Positions 53,357 to 63,933 of a stretch of DNA of 64,000 nucleotides are shown piece by piece. The translations under genes and the position numbers were made by a program. Origin of the DNA: Rheinheimera hassiensis (GTDB lineage: Bacteria; Pseudomonadota; Gammaproteobacteria; Enterobacterales; Alteromonadaceae); contig NZ_JAKUJZ010000005.1 of NCBI RefSeq assembly GCF_022436675.1, forward strand, positions 310,001 to 374,000, in the 5' to 3' direction. The notes beneath the pieces are model-generated. The model was given only the letters and a program-made list of their open reading frames with translations, did not search any database and was not told the origin of the DNA. Position 1 is the first letter of the stretch; each line of letters starts with the position of its first letter.

Positions 53357-54286
53357 TTAACGTAGTTCTGCCGGAATAGCAAACACCACGTTCTCTTCGC
53401 GGCCGGGGTTTTCGCTTACTGTTTTACCGCCCCACTGCTGCAGCTGTTTAACTACCTGCTGCACCAGCACTTCAGGTGCAGAGGCACCGGCCGTTACGCC
53501 TACCGATTTGATACCATCAAGCCAGGCTTGCTGTATGTCGTTGGCGGTATCGATTAAATAGGCAGTACAACCCATTTTGTCAGCAAGTTCGCGCAAACGG
53601 TTCGAGTTACTGCTGTTTTTCGCTCCAACTACCAGCAACAAATCAGCTTTAGCAGCTAAATCGCGTACCGCATCCTGCCGGTTTTGCGTAGCGTAGCAAA
53701 TATCATCTTTACGCGGGCCTTCAATATCGGGAAAACGGCTGCGCAGCGCGTCAATCACATCAGCGGTGTCATCCACTGATAATGTCGTTTGGCTACTGAA
53801 ACACAACTGGGCCGGATTTTTAACCTTAAGCGCCGCCACATCATCAACCGACTCAACCAGATAAATACCGCCTTCCGGATTATCATACTGCCCCATCGTG
53901 CCTTCTACTTCAGGGTGGCCAGCGTGACCAATCAGAATGCACTCAATACCTTTGCGGCTGGCCCGGGTGACTTCCATATGCACTTTAGTTACCAATGGGC
54001 AGGTAGCATCAAATACCTTTAAGCCACGCTGCTTGGCATTTTCGCGTACCGCCTGCGATACACCATGAGCACTGAAAATCACAATATTGCCATCCGGCAC
54101 TTCGTTCAATTCATCAACAAACACTGCACCACGGCGGCGCAGGCCGTCTACCACAAACTTGTTGTGTACTACTTCATGGCGCACATAAATCGGTGGTTCG
54201 TACAGCTCCAGTGCGCGCTCAACAATGCTGATGGCGCGATCTACGCCGGCACAAAAACCGCGCGGATTGGCTAATAAAATATCCAT
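53357..54286 (-). CDS. ispH: 4-hydroxy-3-methylbut-2-enyl diphosphate reductase IspH
   Basis: 309-aa iron-sulphur enzyme, last step of the MEP isoprenoid pathway giving IPP and DMAPP. Cluster cysteines are in [16 protein letters not shown] and CYATQNRQ. The start codon ATG is followed by a normal N-terminus. Order fkpB-lspA upstream is as in Pseudomonas and E. coli. Confidence 0.96.
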   Translation of the reverse strand: MDILLANPRGFCAGVDRAISIVERALELYEPPIYVRHEVVHNKFVVDGLRRRGAVFVDELNEVPDGNIVIFSAHGVSQAVRENAKQRGLKVFDATCPLVTKVHMEVTRASRKGIECILIGHAGHPEVEGTMGQYDNPEGGIYLVESVDDVAALKVKNPAQLCFSSQTTLSVDDTADVIDALRSRFPDIEGPRKDDICYATQNRQDAVRDLAAKADLLLVVGAKNSSNSNRLRELADKMGCTAYLIDTANDIQQAWLDGIKSVGVTAGASAPEVLVQQVVKQLQQWGGKTVSENPGREENVVFAIPAELR

Positions 54287-54289
54287 AAC

Positions 54290-54727
54290 TCAGCTTACCT
54301 GTACTATTTCAACGCTAAAGGTTAGCGTCTGCCCTGCCAGCGGGTGGTTAAAATCTATCGTCACCGACTCGCCAACCACTTCACGCACCAGGCCCGGCAT
54401 TTCAGAGCCATCCGGCATGGTAAAACCGATAATCATGCCGGCTTTAGCCGGTGCATCTGCAGAGAACTTACTGCGGTCAACATAGTAGATATTATCCGGG
54501 TTTGGCATGCCGTAGGCATCTTCCGGTGCCAGCGTGAAAGTTTTTTTATCACCGGCTGTCAGGCCATTTAGCTGTGCTTCAAACGCCGGCGAAATACTGC
54601 CATCACCCATTTGCAGTTTGGCCGGTTTGTTATGCACCCGGGTGCTTTCTGCCGCGCTGCCATCTGATAGCTTAATATCAAAGTGAAAAATTACGCTGCT
54701 GTTGGCGCCTATTACTGCGTTTGTCAC
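54290..54727 (-). CDS. fkpB: FKBP-type peptidyl-prolyl isomerase FkpB (SlpA)
   Basis: 145-aa cytoplasmic PPIase/chaperone of the SlyD-like FKBP class with the inserted flap. LSDGSAAESTR, MGDGSISPAFE and FTLAPEDAYG motifs present. Overlaps the lspA stop by four bases and ends 3 bp before ispH. Confidence 0.92.
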   Translation of the reverse strand: MTNAVIGANSSVIFHFDIKLSDGSAAESTRVHNKPAKLQMGDGSISPAFEAQLNGLTAGDKKTFTLAPEDAYGMPNPDNIYYVDRSKFSADAPAKAGMIIGFTMPDGSEMPGLVREVVGESVTIDFNHPLAGQTLTFSVEIVQVS

Positions 54728-55212
54728 TTTTTCACCTCGTTATTGCTAAAACTGTCCCAAATTAATAAAGCTGCGCCAATACAGATAGCGGAATCAGCGA
54801 TATTAAACGCCGGATAATGCCAGTTCTGGTAGTACAAGTGGAAGAAGTCTATTACGTAACCATAGATACTGCGATCAATCAGGTTACCAATAGCCCCCGC
54901 CAACACCAAGCCCAGCGCAAGGTTCAGCTTTAACTGCGTTTTACTGTTACGTGCCAGCCATACCGCCAGCACGCAGCTGATCGCTACAGCAATAAAGGTA
55001 AAAAACCAGCGCTGCCAGCCTCCGGCGTCACTTAAAAACGAGAAGGCCGCGCCATAATTACGCACATAGGTAAAGTTAAAAAACGGCAGCAGTTCAATAG
55101 AATCAAACAGCTGCATATTGGCAATTACCACCTGCTTACTGATCTGATCGGCTACCAGCACCAACAACATCAGCCACCACAGCCGCCAACCGGTATCTTT
55201 AAACAGCACCAT
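54724..55212 (-). CDS. lspA: Lipoprotein signal peptidase LspA
   Basis: 162-aa four-segment inner-membrane aspartyl peptidase. The catalytic motifs are GAIGNLIDR and FNIADSAI, with both aspartates present. It removes the signal from prolipoproteins such as BamE, MlaA and the GH105 protein in this window. One-base overlap with the ileS stop. Confidence 0.95.
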   Translation of the reverse strand: MVLFKDTGWRLWWLMLLVLVADQISKQVVIANMQLFDSIELLPFFNFTYVRNYGAAFSFLSDAGGWQRWFFTFIAVAISCVLAVWLARNSKTQLKLNLALGLVLAGAIGNLIDRSIYGYVIDFFHLYYQNWHYPAFNIADSAICIGAALLIWDSFSNNEVKK

Positions 55213-58040
55213 TATGCAAACGCCCGCAATTCGCCTTCGCCTTCTACGTTGCTAACGCAGCGCAGGCACAACTCAGCATGTGCTGCATCAGCCCCGACAT
55301 CATGGCGGTGATGCCAGCAACGGCCACACTTGGCTGCCGTTGAAGCCTCAACATGCACACTTAAGCCAGCTAATTCGGTTTGCACTGCATCGGCCGGCAC
55401 AGCTTCGGTGCTGACCTGCGCCGTAGAGGTGATCAGTACAAAACGCAGTTCATCCCCCAACTTAGCTAAATCGGCGGCCAGTGCTTCTGAGGCATATAAA
55501 GTGACTTCGGCCTGCAGTGAAGCGCCGATTTTGTCTTCACGGCGCGCAGCTTCCAACACCTTGTTAACTTCATCACGCACCTGCAGTAATTGCTGCCAGA
55601 AAGCATCGTCAAACTTACCACCGGTTACACCGTTAAAGCCGGTATACCAAACATCAGTAAACACGAACTCCTGCTGTTGGCCCGGCAGTTCCTGCCATAT
55701 TTCCTGGGCAGTAAAGCTCATTACCGGCGCCATCCAGCGCACCATTGCCTGCGCAATATGGTACAACGCGGTTTGGCACGAGCGTCGCGCCACGCCATCG
55801 CTGTGCGCGGTGTACTGGCGGTCTTTAATCACATCGAGATAAAAACTGCCCAACTCAACAGTACAGAAATTCATCAGCTTTTGGCTTACCTGATGGAACT
55901 GATAGTTATCGTAGGCATCGATAATTTCCTGCTGCAATTTAGCGGCGCGGTTTACTACCCACAGGTCCAGCTCAACCATCTTATCAAACGGCACTAAATC
56001 GGTTGCCGGATTAAAGCCGTTTAAGTTTGCCAGTAAAAAACGCGCGGTGTTGCGGATACGGCGGTACTTATCGGCTGCACGGTTTAATATTTCATCCGAC
56101 ACCGTCATCTCTGAAGTGTAATCGGTGGTGGCCACCCATAAGCGCAGAATATCGGCACCTAATTTATTCATCACGTCTTGTGGTGATACCACATTACCCA
56201 AAGATTTCGACATCTTGCGACCATCACCGTCTACGGTAAAACCGTGGGTCAGCACTTGCTTGTATGGCGCTTTATGTTTAATGCTAACGCCCGTCATCAA
56301 GGACGACATAAACCAGCCACGGTGCTGATCGGAGCCTTCCAGATATAAATCAGCCTGATCAGCGCCGCCAAACTCTGGCCGCTCTTCCACTACACAGGCA
56401 TGGGTTACACCCGAGTCGAACCAAACATCCAGAGTGTCTGTTACCTTAACGTATTGCTTTGCATCATCGCCCAGCAGGGTTTCAGCGGTTAAATCAAACC
56501 AGGCCTGAATGCCGTCTTGCTCAACCAGCTTGGCTACCTGCTCCATTAATGCCTGGGTATCAGGGTGCAATGCGCCGGTGTCTTTATCAACAAACAGTGC
56601 CATTGGTACACCCCAGGTGCGCTGGCGTGAGATACACCAGTCTGGCCGCCCTTCTACCATTTTCTCAATCCGCTGCTGGCCCCAATCCGGGATCCAGCGG
56701 GTTTGCTCAATTTGCTCAAGCGATGTAGCACGCAGGCCCTGCTGTTCCATGCTGATAAACCACTGCGGCGTGGCGCGGAAAATAATTGGCGTTTTATGCC
56801 GCCAGCAGTGCGGGTAGCTGTGCTTATAAGCTTTATGCACCAACAGTGCACCGGCTTCCTTTAATGCTTCTACTACGCTGTCGTTGGCTTTAAATACATG
56901 CTGGCCGGCAAACAACGGCGTATCCGGCAGATAAACGCCGTTCGCGCCCACCGGGTTCGCTACTTCAAGGTTATATTGTTTACCGACAATAAAGTCTTCC
57001 TGACCATGGCCTGGCGCAGTGTGCACGCAACCGGTACCGGATTCAGTGGTAACATGCTCCCCCATAATCAGCGGTACGGTAAAGTCATACAACGGGTGCT
57101 GTAATTGCACTAACTCCAGTGCAGCCCCCTTGGCAAAGCCCAGTGCGTGGTAATGCTCAATGCCGGCACGCGCCATCACGTCTTTTACCAAATCGGTAGC
57201 AATAATTAAGCGCTCAGCGCCCAACGGGCCCTGCTCTACCTGCACCAGGCTGTAATCGAGCTTAGCGTTTAATGCCACCGCACGGTTAGCCGGAATAGTC
57301 CAGGGCGTGGTGGTCCAGATCACGACCGATACTTTGCCACTACCCCGTTTACCTTCAGGATGGTCAAAGCGGTCTACGGCTGCCTCATCTACCACAGTAA
57401 AACGTACATCAATGGCCGGTGATATTTTATCCTGATATTCCACTTCCGCTTCAGCCAGCGCTGAGCCACAGTCGGTACACCAGTGCACCGGCTTAAAGCC
57501 CTGCTGTAAATGGCCATTAGCAATAATTCTGCCCAGTGAGCGGATTATATTGGCTTCAAAGCCATAATCCATGGTGCGGTACGGGTTTTGCCAATCGCCC
57601 AGCACACCTAAACGGATAAAGTCGGTGCGCTGTGCATCAATTTGCGTGGCGGCATATTCGCGGCACTTTTGCCTGAATTCTGCCGGTGTCAGCTTAGTAC
57701 CCGGCTTGCCGTATTTTTTCTCCACTACCAGCTCAATCGGTAGGCCGTGACAGTCCCAACCCGGTACATAGGGCGCGTCAAAATCGTCCAGCGTTTTCGC
57801 TTTAACAATAATGTCTTTCAGAATTTTGTTAACCGCATGCCCGATATGAATATTGCCGTTAGCGTAGGGTGGGCCGTCGTGCAGAATAAAGGTCTTTTTA
57901 CCTTTTTTCGCTGCACGGATTTTGCCGTACAAATCGGCTTCGGTCCATTTTGCCAGCATTTGCGGCTCACGCTGCGCCAGATTGGCGCGCATCGCAAAAG
58001 CCGTTTCCGGCAAATTCAGGGTATGCTTGTAGTCGCTCAT
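55212..58040 (-). CDS. ileS: Isoleucyl-tRNA synthetase IleS
   Basis: 942-aa class I synthetase. [13 protein letters not shown] (HIGH box) near residue 60, the KMSKS loop [10 protein letters not shown] near 605, and a C-terminal zinc-binding cysteine set (CGRCWHHR with a later LCLRC). This is the gammaproteobacterial (mupirocin-sensitive-type) layout. Overlaps ribF by four bases. Confidence 0.97.
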   Translation of the reverse strand: MSDYKHTLNLPETAFAMRANLAQREPQMLAKWTEADLYGKIRAAKKGKKTFILHDGPPYANGNIHIGHAVNKILKDIIVKAKTLDDFDAPYVPGWDCHGLPIELVVEKKYGKPGTKLTPAEFRQKCREYAATQIDAQRTDFIRLGVLGDWQNPYRTMDYGFEANIIRSLGRIIANGHLQQGFKPVHWCTDCGSALAEAEVEYQDKISPAIDVRFTVVDEAAVDRFDHPEGKRGSGKVSVVIWTTTPWTIPANRAVALNAKLDYSLVQVEQGPLGAERLIIATDLVKDVMARAGIEHYHALGFAKGAALELVQLQHPLYDFTVPLIMGEHVTTESGTGCVHTAPGHGQEDFIVGKQYNLEVANPVGANGVYLPDTPLFAGQHVFKANDSVVEALKEAGALLVHKAYKHSYPHCWRHKTPIIFRATPQWFISMEQQGLRATSLEQIEQTRWIPDWGQQRIEKMVEGRPDWCISRQRTWGVPMALFVDKDTGALHPDTQALMEQVAKLVEQDGIQAWFDLTAETLLGDDAKQYVKVTDTLDVWFDSGVTHACVVEERPEFGGADQADLYLEGSDQHRGWFMSSLMTGVSIKHKAPYKQVLTHGFTVDGDGRKMSKSLGNVVSPQDVMNKLGADILRLWVATTDYTSEMTVSDEILNRAADKYRRIRNTARFLLANLNGFNPATDLVPFDKMVELDLWVVNRAAKLQQEIIDAYDNYQFHQVSQKLMNFCTVELGSFYLDVIKDRQYTAHSDGVARRSCQTALYHIAQAMVRWMAPVMSFTAQEIWQELPGQQQEFVFTDVWYTGFNGVTGGKFDDAFWQQLLQVRDEVNKVLEAARREDKIGASLQAEVTLYASEALAADLAKLGDELRFVLITSTAQVSTEAVPADAVQTELAGLSVHVEASTAAKCGRCWHHRHDVGADAAHAELCLRCVSNVEGEGELRAFA

Positions 58041-59011
58041 CCGTTGGGTTCCGTCTTATCAGTAGTGGCATGCGCTGGTGTTAAAGCGTCATGCTGAAAA
58101 AATGCTTTTGCTGCTATCACATCAGCAGCAATTTGTTGTTGTAACGCGGCCAGACCGTCGAAGCGTTGTTCATTACGCAACTTATGCTGCAATAACACTT
58201 CTATTTGGCTGCCGTATAAATCGCCTTTAAAATCGAACAAATGTGCTTCAAGCTGCTGCCTCTGGCCCTGTACAGTCGGCCGGTTGCCAATATTAGCTAC
58301 ACCATAATAGGTGCCAAATACCGTGTTAGCCGTAATAGCATACACACCGGCTACCGGTAGCTTACGCCGGTATAAAAACACATTAGCGGTCGGAAACCCC
58401 AGGTCGCGGCCTAATTTGCGACCATGCCGCACACGGCCGGTTAAAGCAAAAGGCCGGCCCAGCATCTCTGCCGCCAGCGTTAAATTGTCATCTGCCAGTG
58501 CCTGACGGATCAAAGTACTGCTGATACGCTGCTGGCCTAACACTAAACTGGAGGTGCTGCACAAACTGAACTGGTATTGCTCAGACGCTGATGCCAATAA
58601 CTCGAAATTACCGCTGCGGTTACTGCCAAAGCGAAAATCATCACCGACAATTAAATGCTCTACGCCTAGCTGCTTTAACAACAACTGCTGAACAAACTGC
58701 TCTGGCGCCTGGGCGGCAAAAGCGGGTGTAAAATTAACACATAGCAAACGGTCTATACCCAACTGCGCCAGCGCAGCGTATTTTTCCCGAAACCGCGTTA
58801 AGCGCGCAGGTGCTGCGGTACCGGCAAACAATTCCAGCGGTTGTGGCTCAAACAGCATAACGCAGGAAGGCAGCTGCATTTGTTTGGCAATAGCCACTAC
58901 TTTATGCAACACAGCCTGATGGCCCAAATGCACGCCATCAAAATTGCCGATGGTAAGCACACAACCGCGATGCCGGGGCTGAATATTGTGTAAGCCGCGA
59001 ATTAACTCCAT
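58037..59011 (-). CDS. ribF: Bifunctional riboflavin kinase/FAD synthetase RibF
   Basis: 324-aa cytoplasmic enzyme: adenylyltransferase domain (about 1-180, with [16 protein letters not shown]) and riboflavin-kinase domain (about 190-310, with [13 protein letters not shown]). Makes FMN and FAD, including the cofactor for the three photolyases here. Start at 59011, 50 bp after murJ. Overlaps ileS by four bases. Confidence 0.95.
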   Translation of the reverse strand: MELIRGLHNIQPRHRGCVLTIGNFDGVHLGHQAVLHKVVAIAKQMQLPSCVMLFEPQPLELFAGTAAPARLTRFREKYAALAQLGIDRLLCVNFTPAFAAQAPEQFVQQLLLKQLGVEHLIVGDDFRFGSNRSGNFELLASASEQYQFSLCSTSSLVLGQQRISSTLIRQALADDNLTLAAEMLGRPFALTGRVRHGRKLGRDLGFPTANVFLYRRKLPVAGVYAITANTVFGTYYGVANIGNRPTVQGQRQQLEAHLFDFKGDLYGSQIEVLLQHKLRNEQRFDGLAALQQQIAADVIAAKAFFQHDALTPAHATTDKTEPNG

Positions 59012-59061
59012 GCCTGCCGTTTCTGAGTACTGATTATAAACCGCGCATTATAGCCACTTAA

Positions 59062-60636
59062 TCATTTGCTTTCAGCAACAGAATTGGCTTTAAAATGCCG
59101 CAAACGCACACCAAGCAACCATAACAACAGAAAATATCCTGCAATTGCCAACCCACACAAGGTAATTAAACGCCACAATTGCACGGTAAAACTAAGTTGC
59201 ACCCACTGCGCCAGTGTTGGTGTTTGCCAATAGAGCAACGCCGCCATCAGGCTACTGGCAATAACCAGTTTCAGCAAAAATATGATGCTGGTTTTACTTA
59301 ATTGGTATACCCCGGCCAGTTTTAAACCGCGATACAGTAAAAACGCGTTTAAACTGGCCGACATCGCCGTCGCCAGAGCCAGGCCGACATAGCTTAAAAA
59401 GGGCGCCAGCATCAGGTTAAACACCATATTGGCCACCATGGCAATAATACCAATGCGTACCGGCGTTTTAATGTCCTGCCTCGCATAAAAACCGGGCGCC
59501 AGCACTTTTATTAACATATAGCTAAGCAAACCGGTACTGTAGGCAATTAAACTGTACGACACCATCAACACATCGTTCTGGCTAAACTCACCGCGCATAA
59601 ACAGTAAGGCGATAATAGGTTGTGACAACACCATTAAGCCTGCCATGGCGGGTATACCAAACAAGGCGACAAAACGCAGTGACCAGTCCAGCGTCTGGCT
59701 AAAACGTTCTGTATTGGCGCTGGCATGATGGCGGGATAAATTCGGCAAAATTACCGTTGCGATGGCAATACCAAATAAACCCAGCGGGAATTCAATTAAG
59801 CGGTCAGAATAATACAGCCAGCTTACAGCGCCGGTAAGTAAAAACGAGGCGATAACGGTATCGAGCAGTAAATTTATCTGGCTTACCGACACGCCAAATA
59901 AAGCCGGTAGCATAAGTTTGCGGATTTTTACTACGTTTTCATCGCGCCAGCCCCACCTGGGCCGCACCAGCAAACCGGCTTTGGCTAAAAACGGCAACTG
60001 AAATAATAACTGCACAATACCACCAATAAATACGCCCCACGCCAGCGCCATTGCCGGCTCATCCAGTGTTGGCGCCATGTACACCGCACAAGCAATAATA
60101 GCGATATTTAAAAATACCGGTGTAAAAGCTGCAACGGCAAAGCGATTATAGGTATTAAGCACAGCACCGGACAGCGCAACCAGGCTGATGAACCATAAAT
60201 ACGGAAAGGTAATTTTCAGCATCGTGCTGGCCAGTTCAAACTTATGCGCGTCCGGGCCATCGTTCAGCCACTCCACAAACCAACCCATGCCAAACAGCAT
60301 GGCAACCAGCGGCGAAGCAATAACCCCCAGCAGCGTAACAATAGTTACAACCATACCCAGGCTGCCGGTTACCCGTGCCAGCAATAACCGCACGGCATCA
60401 TCACCATGTTTGGCTTTTACCTCAGCTAATACCGGCACAAATGCCTGCGAAAAAGCGCCTTCCGCAAACAAGCGGCGCAAAAAATTAGGAATTCGGTTGG
60501 CAAAAAAGAATACGTCGGCAGCAGCACCGGCACCGATAAAGTTGGCCACCACTACATCGCGAACCAGCCCTAACACGCGAGAAATTAACGTCATAAAACT
60601 AACGATGAGGCCTGATTTTAATAACTTTGCAGACAC
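59062..60636 (-). CDS. murJ: Lipid II flippase MurJ
   Basis: 524-aa inner-membrane protein of the MurJ/MviN type with about 14 membrane segments; SLMTLISRVLGLVRDVVVA-type start, conserved FFFANRIPNFLRRLFAEGAF region. Moves lipid II across the membrane for peptidoglycan synthesis. Divergent from rpsT, in the usual rpsT-murJ-ribF-ileS order. Confidence 0.96.
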   Translation of the reverse strand: MSAKLLKSGLIVSFMTLISRVLGLVRDVVVANFIGAGAAADVFFFANRIPNFLRRLFAEGAFSQAFVPVLAEVKAKHGDDAVRLLLARVTGSLGMVVTIVTLLGVIASPLVAMLFGMGWFVEWLNDGPDAHKFELASTMLKITFPYLWFISLVALSGAVLNTYNRFAVAAFTPVFLNIAIIACAVYMAPTLDEPAMALAWGVFIGGIVQLLFQLPFLAKAGLLVRPRWGWRDENVVKIRKLMLPALFGVSVSQINLLLDTVIASFLLTGAVSWLYYSDRLIEFPLGLFGIAIATVILPNLSRHHASANTERFSQTLDWSLRFVALFGIPAMAGLMVLSQPIIALLFMRGEFSQNDVLMVSYSLIAYSTGLLSYMLIKVLAPGFYARQDIKTPVRIGIIAMVANMVFNLMLAPFLSYVGLALATAMSASLNAFLLYRGLKLAGVYQLSKTSIIFLLKLVIASSLMAALLYWQTPTLAQWVQLSFTVQLWRLITLCGLAIAGYFLLLWLLGVRLRHFKANSVAESK

Positions 60637-60737
60637 GTAAACTTCCTTCTTCTGGCAGGCTGCTATTTTGCCCCTTTATTAACACAGATTACCAGTAGGC
60701 CGCCGGATTAAAATCTGTGTCTTTACCGTTAAAGCAT

Positions 60738-60766
60738 TTGACAACGGGCCATTAAATAGGCATATT
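60738..60766 (+). promoter_or_regulatory. Sigma-70 promoter of rpsT
   Basis: TTGACA at 60738-60743 and CATATT at 60761-60766, 17 nt apart, 45 bp before the start codon. The -35 box is a full consensus match. Confidence 0.65.
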
Positions 60767-60811
60767 ATGCGGCCTTTGATGGGTCCGGTTTAGTTTTTTA
60801 GGAGTGTTACC

Positions 60812-61081
60812 TTGGCTAACATTAAGTCTGCTAAGAAGCGCGCAATTCAATCAGAAAAACGTCGTCAGCAAAATGCTTCGCAACGTTCTATGATGCGTAC
60901 TTTCATAAAGAAAACCTACGCGGCGGTATTAACTGCTGACGTAACTGCTTCAACTGAAGCATTCAAGAAAATGGTGCCTGTTCTGGATCGTATGGCTGCT
61001 AAAGGCCTGATTCACAAGAACAAAGCAGCACGTCATAAAGCTCGTTTAAATGCACATGTTAAAGCATTAAGCGCTGCTTAA
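60812..61081 (+). CDS. rpsT: 30S ribosomal protein S20
   Basis: 89-aa basic ribosomal protein with the typical [17 protein letters not shown] start and [12 protein letters not shown] end. It begins with TTG (60812) after a strong TTAGGAG ribosome site. E. coli rpsT also uses UUG, where the weak start is part of S20 autoregulation, so the start codon is a conserved control feature. Confidence 0.97.
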   Translation: MANIKSAKKRAIQSEKRRQQNASQRSMMRTFIKKTYAAVLTADVTASTEAFKKMVPVLDRMAAKGLIHKNKAARHKARLNAHVKALSAA

Positions 61082-61095
61082 GACACAGTTCCAAC

Positions 61096-61123
61096 AAAAA
61101 AGCCGGCTGATGCCGGCTTTTTT
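61096..61123. terminator. Bidirectional terminator between rpsT and the ArsR gene
   Basis: AAAAAAGCCGGC-TGAT-GCCGGCTTTTTT is a 12-bp palindromic stem with A and T tracts, so it can end both convergent transcripts. Confidence 0.85.
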
Positions 61124-61141
61124 GTTTTTGCTGTCAGGCTA

Positions 61142-61435
61142 TTAAGAGCAATATAGCTTGTGCAGCAAGGCAATCAGCGCTTCAGCTTCTTTGCTGTTGA
61201 GGCTATAAAATACTGTTTGTGCTTCTTTACGGGTTTTAACCAGCTTATGCCGGCGTAATAACGCCAGATGCTGCGACAAAGCTGACTGACTCAGCTCCAG
61301 CTTTTGATTCATCTCTCCGACTGACAACTCCCCTTCCAGCAAATGGCAGAGGATCAATAAACGCCGCTCATTGGATACTGCTTTTAACAGCTTTACTGCT
61401 TTAGCAGAATTTTTCAGCATATCCTGTAAATTCAT
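61142..61435 (-). CDS. ArsR-family winged-helix repressor, BigR/SqrR/HlyU-like
   Basis: 97-aa regulator: winged helix with ELSVGEMNQKLELSQSALSQHLALLRRHKLV, the ArsR recognition region, followed by the KTRKEAQTVFYSL wing. The C-terminus ends in KLYCS; a second cysteine (LILCHLL) is present at about 31, so sulphur or persulphide sensing like SqrR is possible. No target gene in the same operon is seen. Its upstream region has an inverted repeat, which would give self-control. Confidence 0.85.
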   Translation of the reverse strand: MNLQDMLKNSAKAVKLLKAVSNERRLLILCHLLEGELSVGEMNQKLELSQSALSQHLALLRRHKLVKTRKEAQTVFYSLNSKEAEALIALLHKLYCS

Positions 61436-61500
61436 TTCGTGTACCTGTATGTCTGGACGGCCCGATATTACCGCCTTCCTTATAAAGCGACAATATAATC

Positions 61501-61520
61501 ATTCTTATTTAACAAAGAAT
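61501..61520. promoter_or_regulatory. Inverted repeat upstream of the ArsR gene, candidate operator
   Basis: ATTCTT-N8-AAGAAT is a perfect 6+6-bp inverted repeat 66 bp upstream of the ArsR start. ArsR-family repressors bind such short repeats over their own promoters. The remaining intergenic region (61436-61656) holds no ORF. Confidence 0.45.
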
Positions 61521-61656
61521 AACACTTTCTGCTTTACCTCAGCGGCGAACGCCCCTGTTAGTCTGACAAACGCCAGCGTTTAGCGTGCATCACTTCGGCA
61601 GCGAAAAAAAAGGTGCTACAGTCTGCGCACTACAATAACAAAAGGAACAAGCAACG

Positions 61657-62988
61657 ATGAAATTATGGTTAACCACGCTGGCGGCTGCATTGAGTTTGCA
61701 ACTCTCAGCTCAGGAACTCACACTGGATAATACCCTGGCTTACCAGTTGACAGAATCGATCACGGTAGAAGTTGGCCAGCGCCTGGCCGGCAGCGAAGCC
61801 GATGCCCGGGCAGTAGCCTGGGCCGAGCAGAAATTTAAGCAACTGGGCTATGACAAAGTCTGGACCGAGCCATTTACCATGCAATACTGGGAGCGTGGCA
61901 ATGCAAGCCTGCGTGTTAGCGCGCCTTTTCATCAAAATCTGGTGGTTACCGCTTTGGGTGGTTCTGTCGCCACTCCGTTTGACGGCATTAATGCCCAGGT
62001 AGTGATGTTTGACAGCCTGGAGCAGCTAAAACAAGCCCATACCACGCTGGTAAAAGATAAAATTGTGTTCATTAATAAAAGTATGGGTAAAGACAAACTG
62101 GGTACCTTTTATGGCTCAGTGGTTGGCGCGCGCGCTCAGGGTGCGGTAGAAGCAGCAAAATTGGGCGCCAAAGCTATTATTATCCGCTCGGTAGGCACCA
62201 GTATTAACCGTTTTGCCCATACAGGTATTATGCGTTACAACGATGAAGTAGCACGGATCCCGGCAGCAGCTGTCTCGGTACCCGACGCCATGCAGCTGGC
62301 TAAAATGCTCAGCCGCCAGCCTGAGCTGACACTGCACTTACAAATGCAAAACAAATTACCCGGCGAAGTGGTAAGCCATAACGTTATTGCCGAGATCACC
62401 GGCAGTAAATACCCGGATGAAATTGTATTGATAAGCGCCCACATTGATTCGTGGGATGAAGGTACAGGCGCACTGGACGACGGTGCAGGTGTAGGCATTG
62501 TTATGGCCACCGGCGCTTTGCTAAAACAACAAGGCCGGCCAGAACGCACGGTACGGGTAGTGTTATTTGGCAATGAAGAAGGTGGCTTATTCGGTGCGCG
62601 TGCTTATGCTGCCAAACACGCAGCAAACCTTAACAAGCACGTATTTGCTTCAGAGTCTGACTTCGGTGCTGGACGGATCTGGCGGCTGGATACCGGCTTT
62701 GGTGAAAAAGCACTGGCCTTTGGTAAAACACTGCAGCAAAAACTGGCGCCGCTTGGCATAGAAATGGGTGATAATACTGCCTCTGGTGGCCCGGATGTGT
62801 CTGTTTTAAAAGCGCAAGGTGTACCGGTTGCCAGTTTACAGCAAGACGGTACAGATTATTTTGACTACCACCATACCCCTAACGATACACTGGATAAAAT
62901 TGATCCGGCCGCGATGCAGCAAAACCTGGAAGCCTGGTTAATTACCACTAAAACTATCGCAAACAGCCGTATTGATTTAAGGCAGTAA
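61657..62988 (+). CDS. Secreted M28 peptidase, carboxypeptidase Q-like
   Basis: 443-aa protein with signal peptide (about 1-20). Protease-associated region (about 95-210), then the metal site with SAHIDSWDEGTGALDDGAGVGI, FGNEEGGLFGARAY and YHHTPNDTLDKID. These are the His, Asp and Glu ligands of the two-zinc site in the M28 plasma glutamate carboxypeptidase (CPQ) type. Expected to release amino acids from peptides outside the cytoplasm. AAAGGA ribosome site. Second M28 gene of the window, distinct from the one at 37.6-38.5 kb. Confidence 0.88.
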   Translation: MKLWLTTLAAALSLQLSAQELTLDNTLAYQLTESITVEVGQRLAGSEADARAVAWAEQKFKQLGYDKVWTEPFTMQYWERGNASLRVSAPFHQNLVVTALGGSVATPFDGINAQVVMFDSLEQLKQAHTTLVKDKIVFINKSMGKDKLGTFYGSVVGARAQGAVEAAKLGAKAIIIRSVGTSINRFAHTGIMRYNDEVARIPAAAVSVPDAMQLAKMLSRQPELTLHLQMQNKLPGEVVSHNVIAEITGSKYPDEIVLISAHIDSWDEGTGALDDGAGVGIVMATGALLKQQGRPERTVRVVLFGNEEGGLFGARAYAAKHAANLNKHVFASESDFGAGRIWRLDTGFGEKALAFGKTLQQKLAPLGIEMGDNTASGGPDVSVLKAQGVPVASLQQDGTDYFDYHHTPNDTLDKIDPAAMQQNLEAWLITTKTIANSRIDLRQ

Positions 62989-62989
62989 G

Positions 62990-63394
62990 CTAACCGCGTA
63001 AACGCAGCGGTCTGGCTTTAACCGGCACAGGCCGCTGGTGTTTACGATAACTACTGCGCAATAGCCATAACTGTATACCCACTACCAGCATGATCATCGC
63101 TGAAGGATAAAAGTATACATTGTCACTGCCGGTAAACAGCAATAATGCCACCATGCTGTAGTTAAAAGGCAGCATCTCGTAAAACCAGAACGGTAGTGCC
63201 CCGCCGTACTTATTTCTGGCATCTTTAATGTCTGTGCGACGGTTATCTGAGCGCAATACCCAGATAACTGCACCGGCAAACACGATAAGTAAGCCGGAAA
63301 CAACGGCCAGCCACGAGTTTATTCCCAGTAAAATTGCACTTCCGATAGCAATATAAGAATAAGGTATCGTTTCATATAATTTTGCAGGCAACAT
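62990..63394 (-). CDS. Small membrane protein with an internal tandem duplication
   Basis: 134-aa protein with four hydrophobic segments in two repeats. Residues 1-53 and about 65-117 share the pattern LP-x-K/F-x-YE-x-x-PY/F-x-Y followed by two membrane segments and W-x-LRS. The C-terminus is basic. No family recognised. Convergent with the M28 gene, 1 bp apart. Confidence 0.65.
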   Translation of the reverse strand: MLPAKLYETIPYSYIAIGSAILLGINSWLAVVSGLLIVFAGAVIWVLRSDNRRTDIKDARNKYGGALPFWFYEMLPFNYSMVALLLFTGSDNVYFYPSAMIMLVVGIQLWLLRSSYRKHQRPVPVKARPLRLRG

Positions 63395-63579
63395 CAGTGA
63401 ACCCCCTCCTTGTTCAGCTGGAATTAAGTGTAGAACAAGTTTTGACTTATGTATGACATCGCCATTACAGCCATTAATTAAACTAATCTGAAAACAGCAA
63501 AATTCCTCAGTTGAGTAACACTACACTGCACAGCATAATGCGCACAAATTATAGTCAGCCAGATACGCAGGAAAACGTT

Positions 63580-63864
63580 ATGGAAAACATTATGTTCGAT
63601 ATCATCAGCTGGGTTGGCTTAACAATCTGTATTGGCGCGTTTTTTATTAAAGATGTGTTCTGGTTACGTTTAGCAACACTAATTGGTTGCAGCCTGTTGT
63701 TTGTCTACTACAGCCATATTGCCATTCCACAGGGTGTTATCTCTAATTTATTAGTATTATTAATTAATGCTTACTACCTGTTGCGCTTTGCCAAAGCCCG
63801 TAAAGCCGAGAAAGCCGTCCAGCAAAATCCGGCTGCTGCGCCACTTGCAGCTCAGGCCGAATAA
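63580..63864 (+). CDS. Small inner-membrane protein, YgjV/CBU_0592-like
   Basis: 94-aa protein with three hydrophobic segments (about 7-24, 28-45, 51-66) and a basic, Ala-rich cytoplasmic tail. The ATG at 63580 follows CAGGAAAACG and is preferred to upstream starts. The pattern resembles small YgjV-type proteins of unknown function. Confidence 0.6.
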   Translation: MENIMFDIISWVGLTICIGAFFIKDVFWLRLATLIGCSLLFVYYSHIAIPQGVISNLLVLLINAYYLLRFAKARKAEKAVQQNPAAAPLAAQAE

Positions 63865-63933
63865 CAACACACTACTTTTGTCTGGCGGCAGTGCGGGCTA
63901 TAATTGCCGACCGGTCAGACAGGAGTACCCGCT

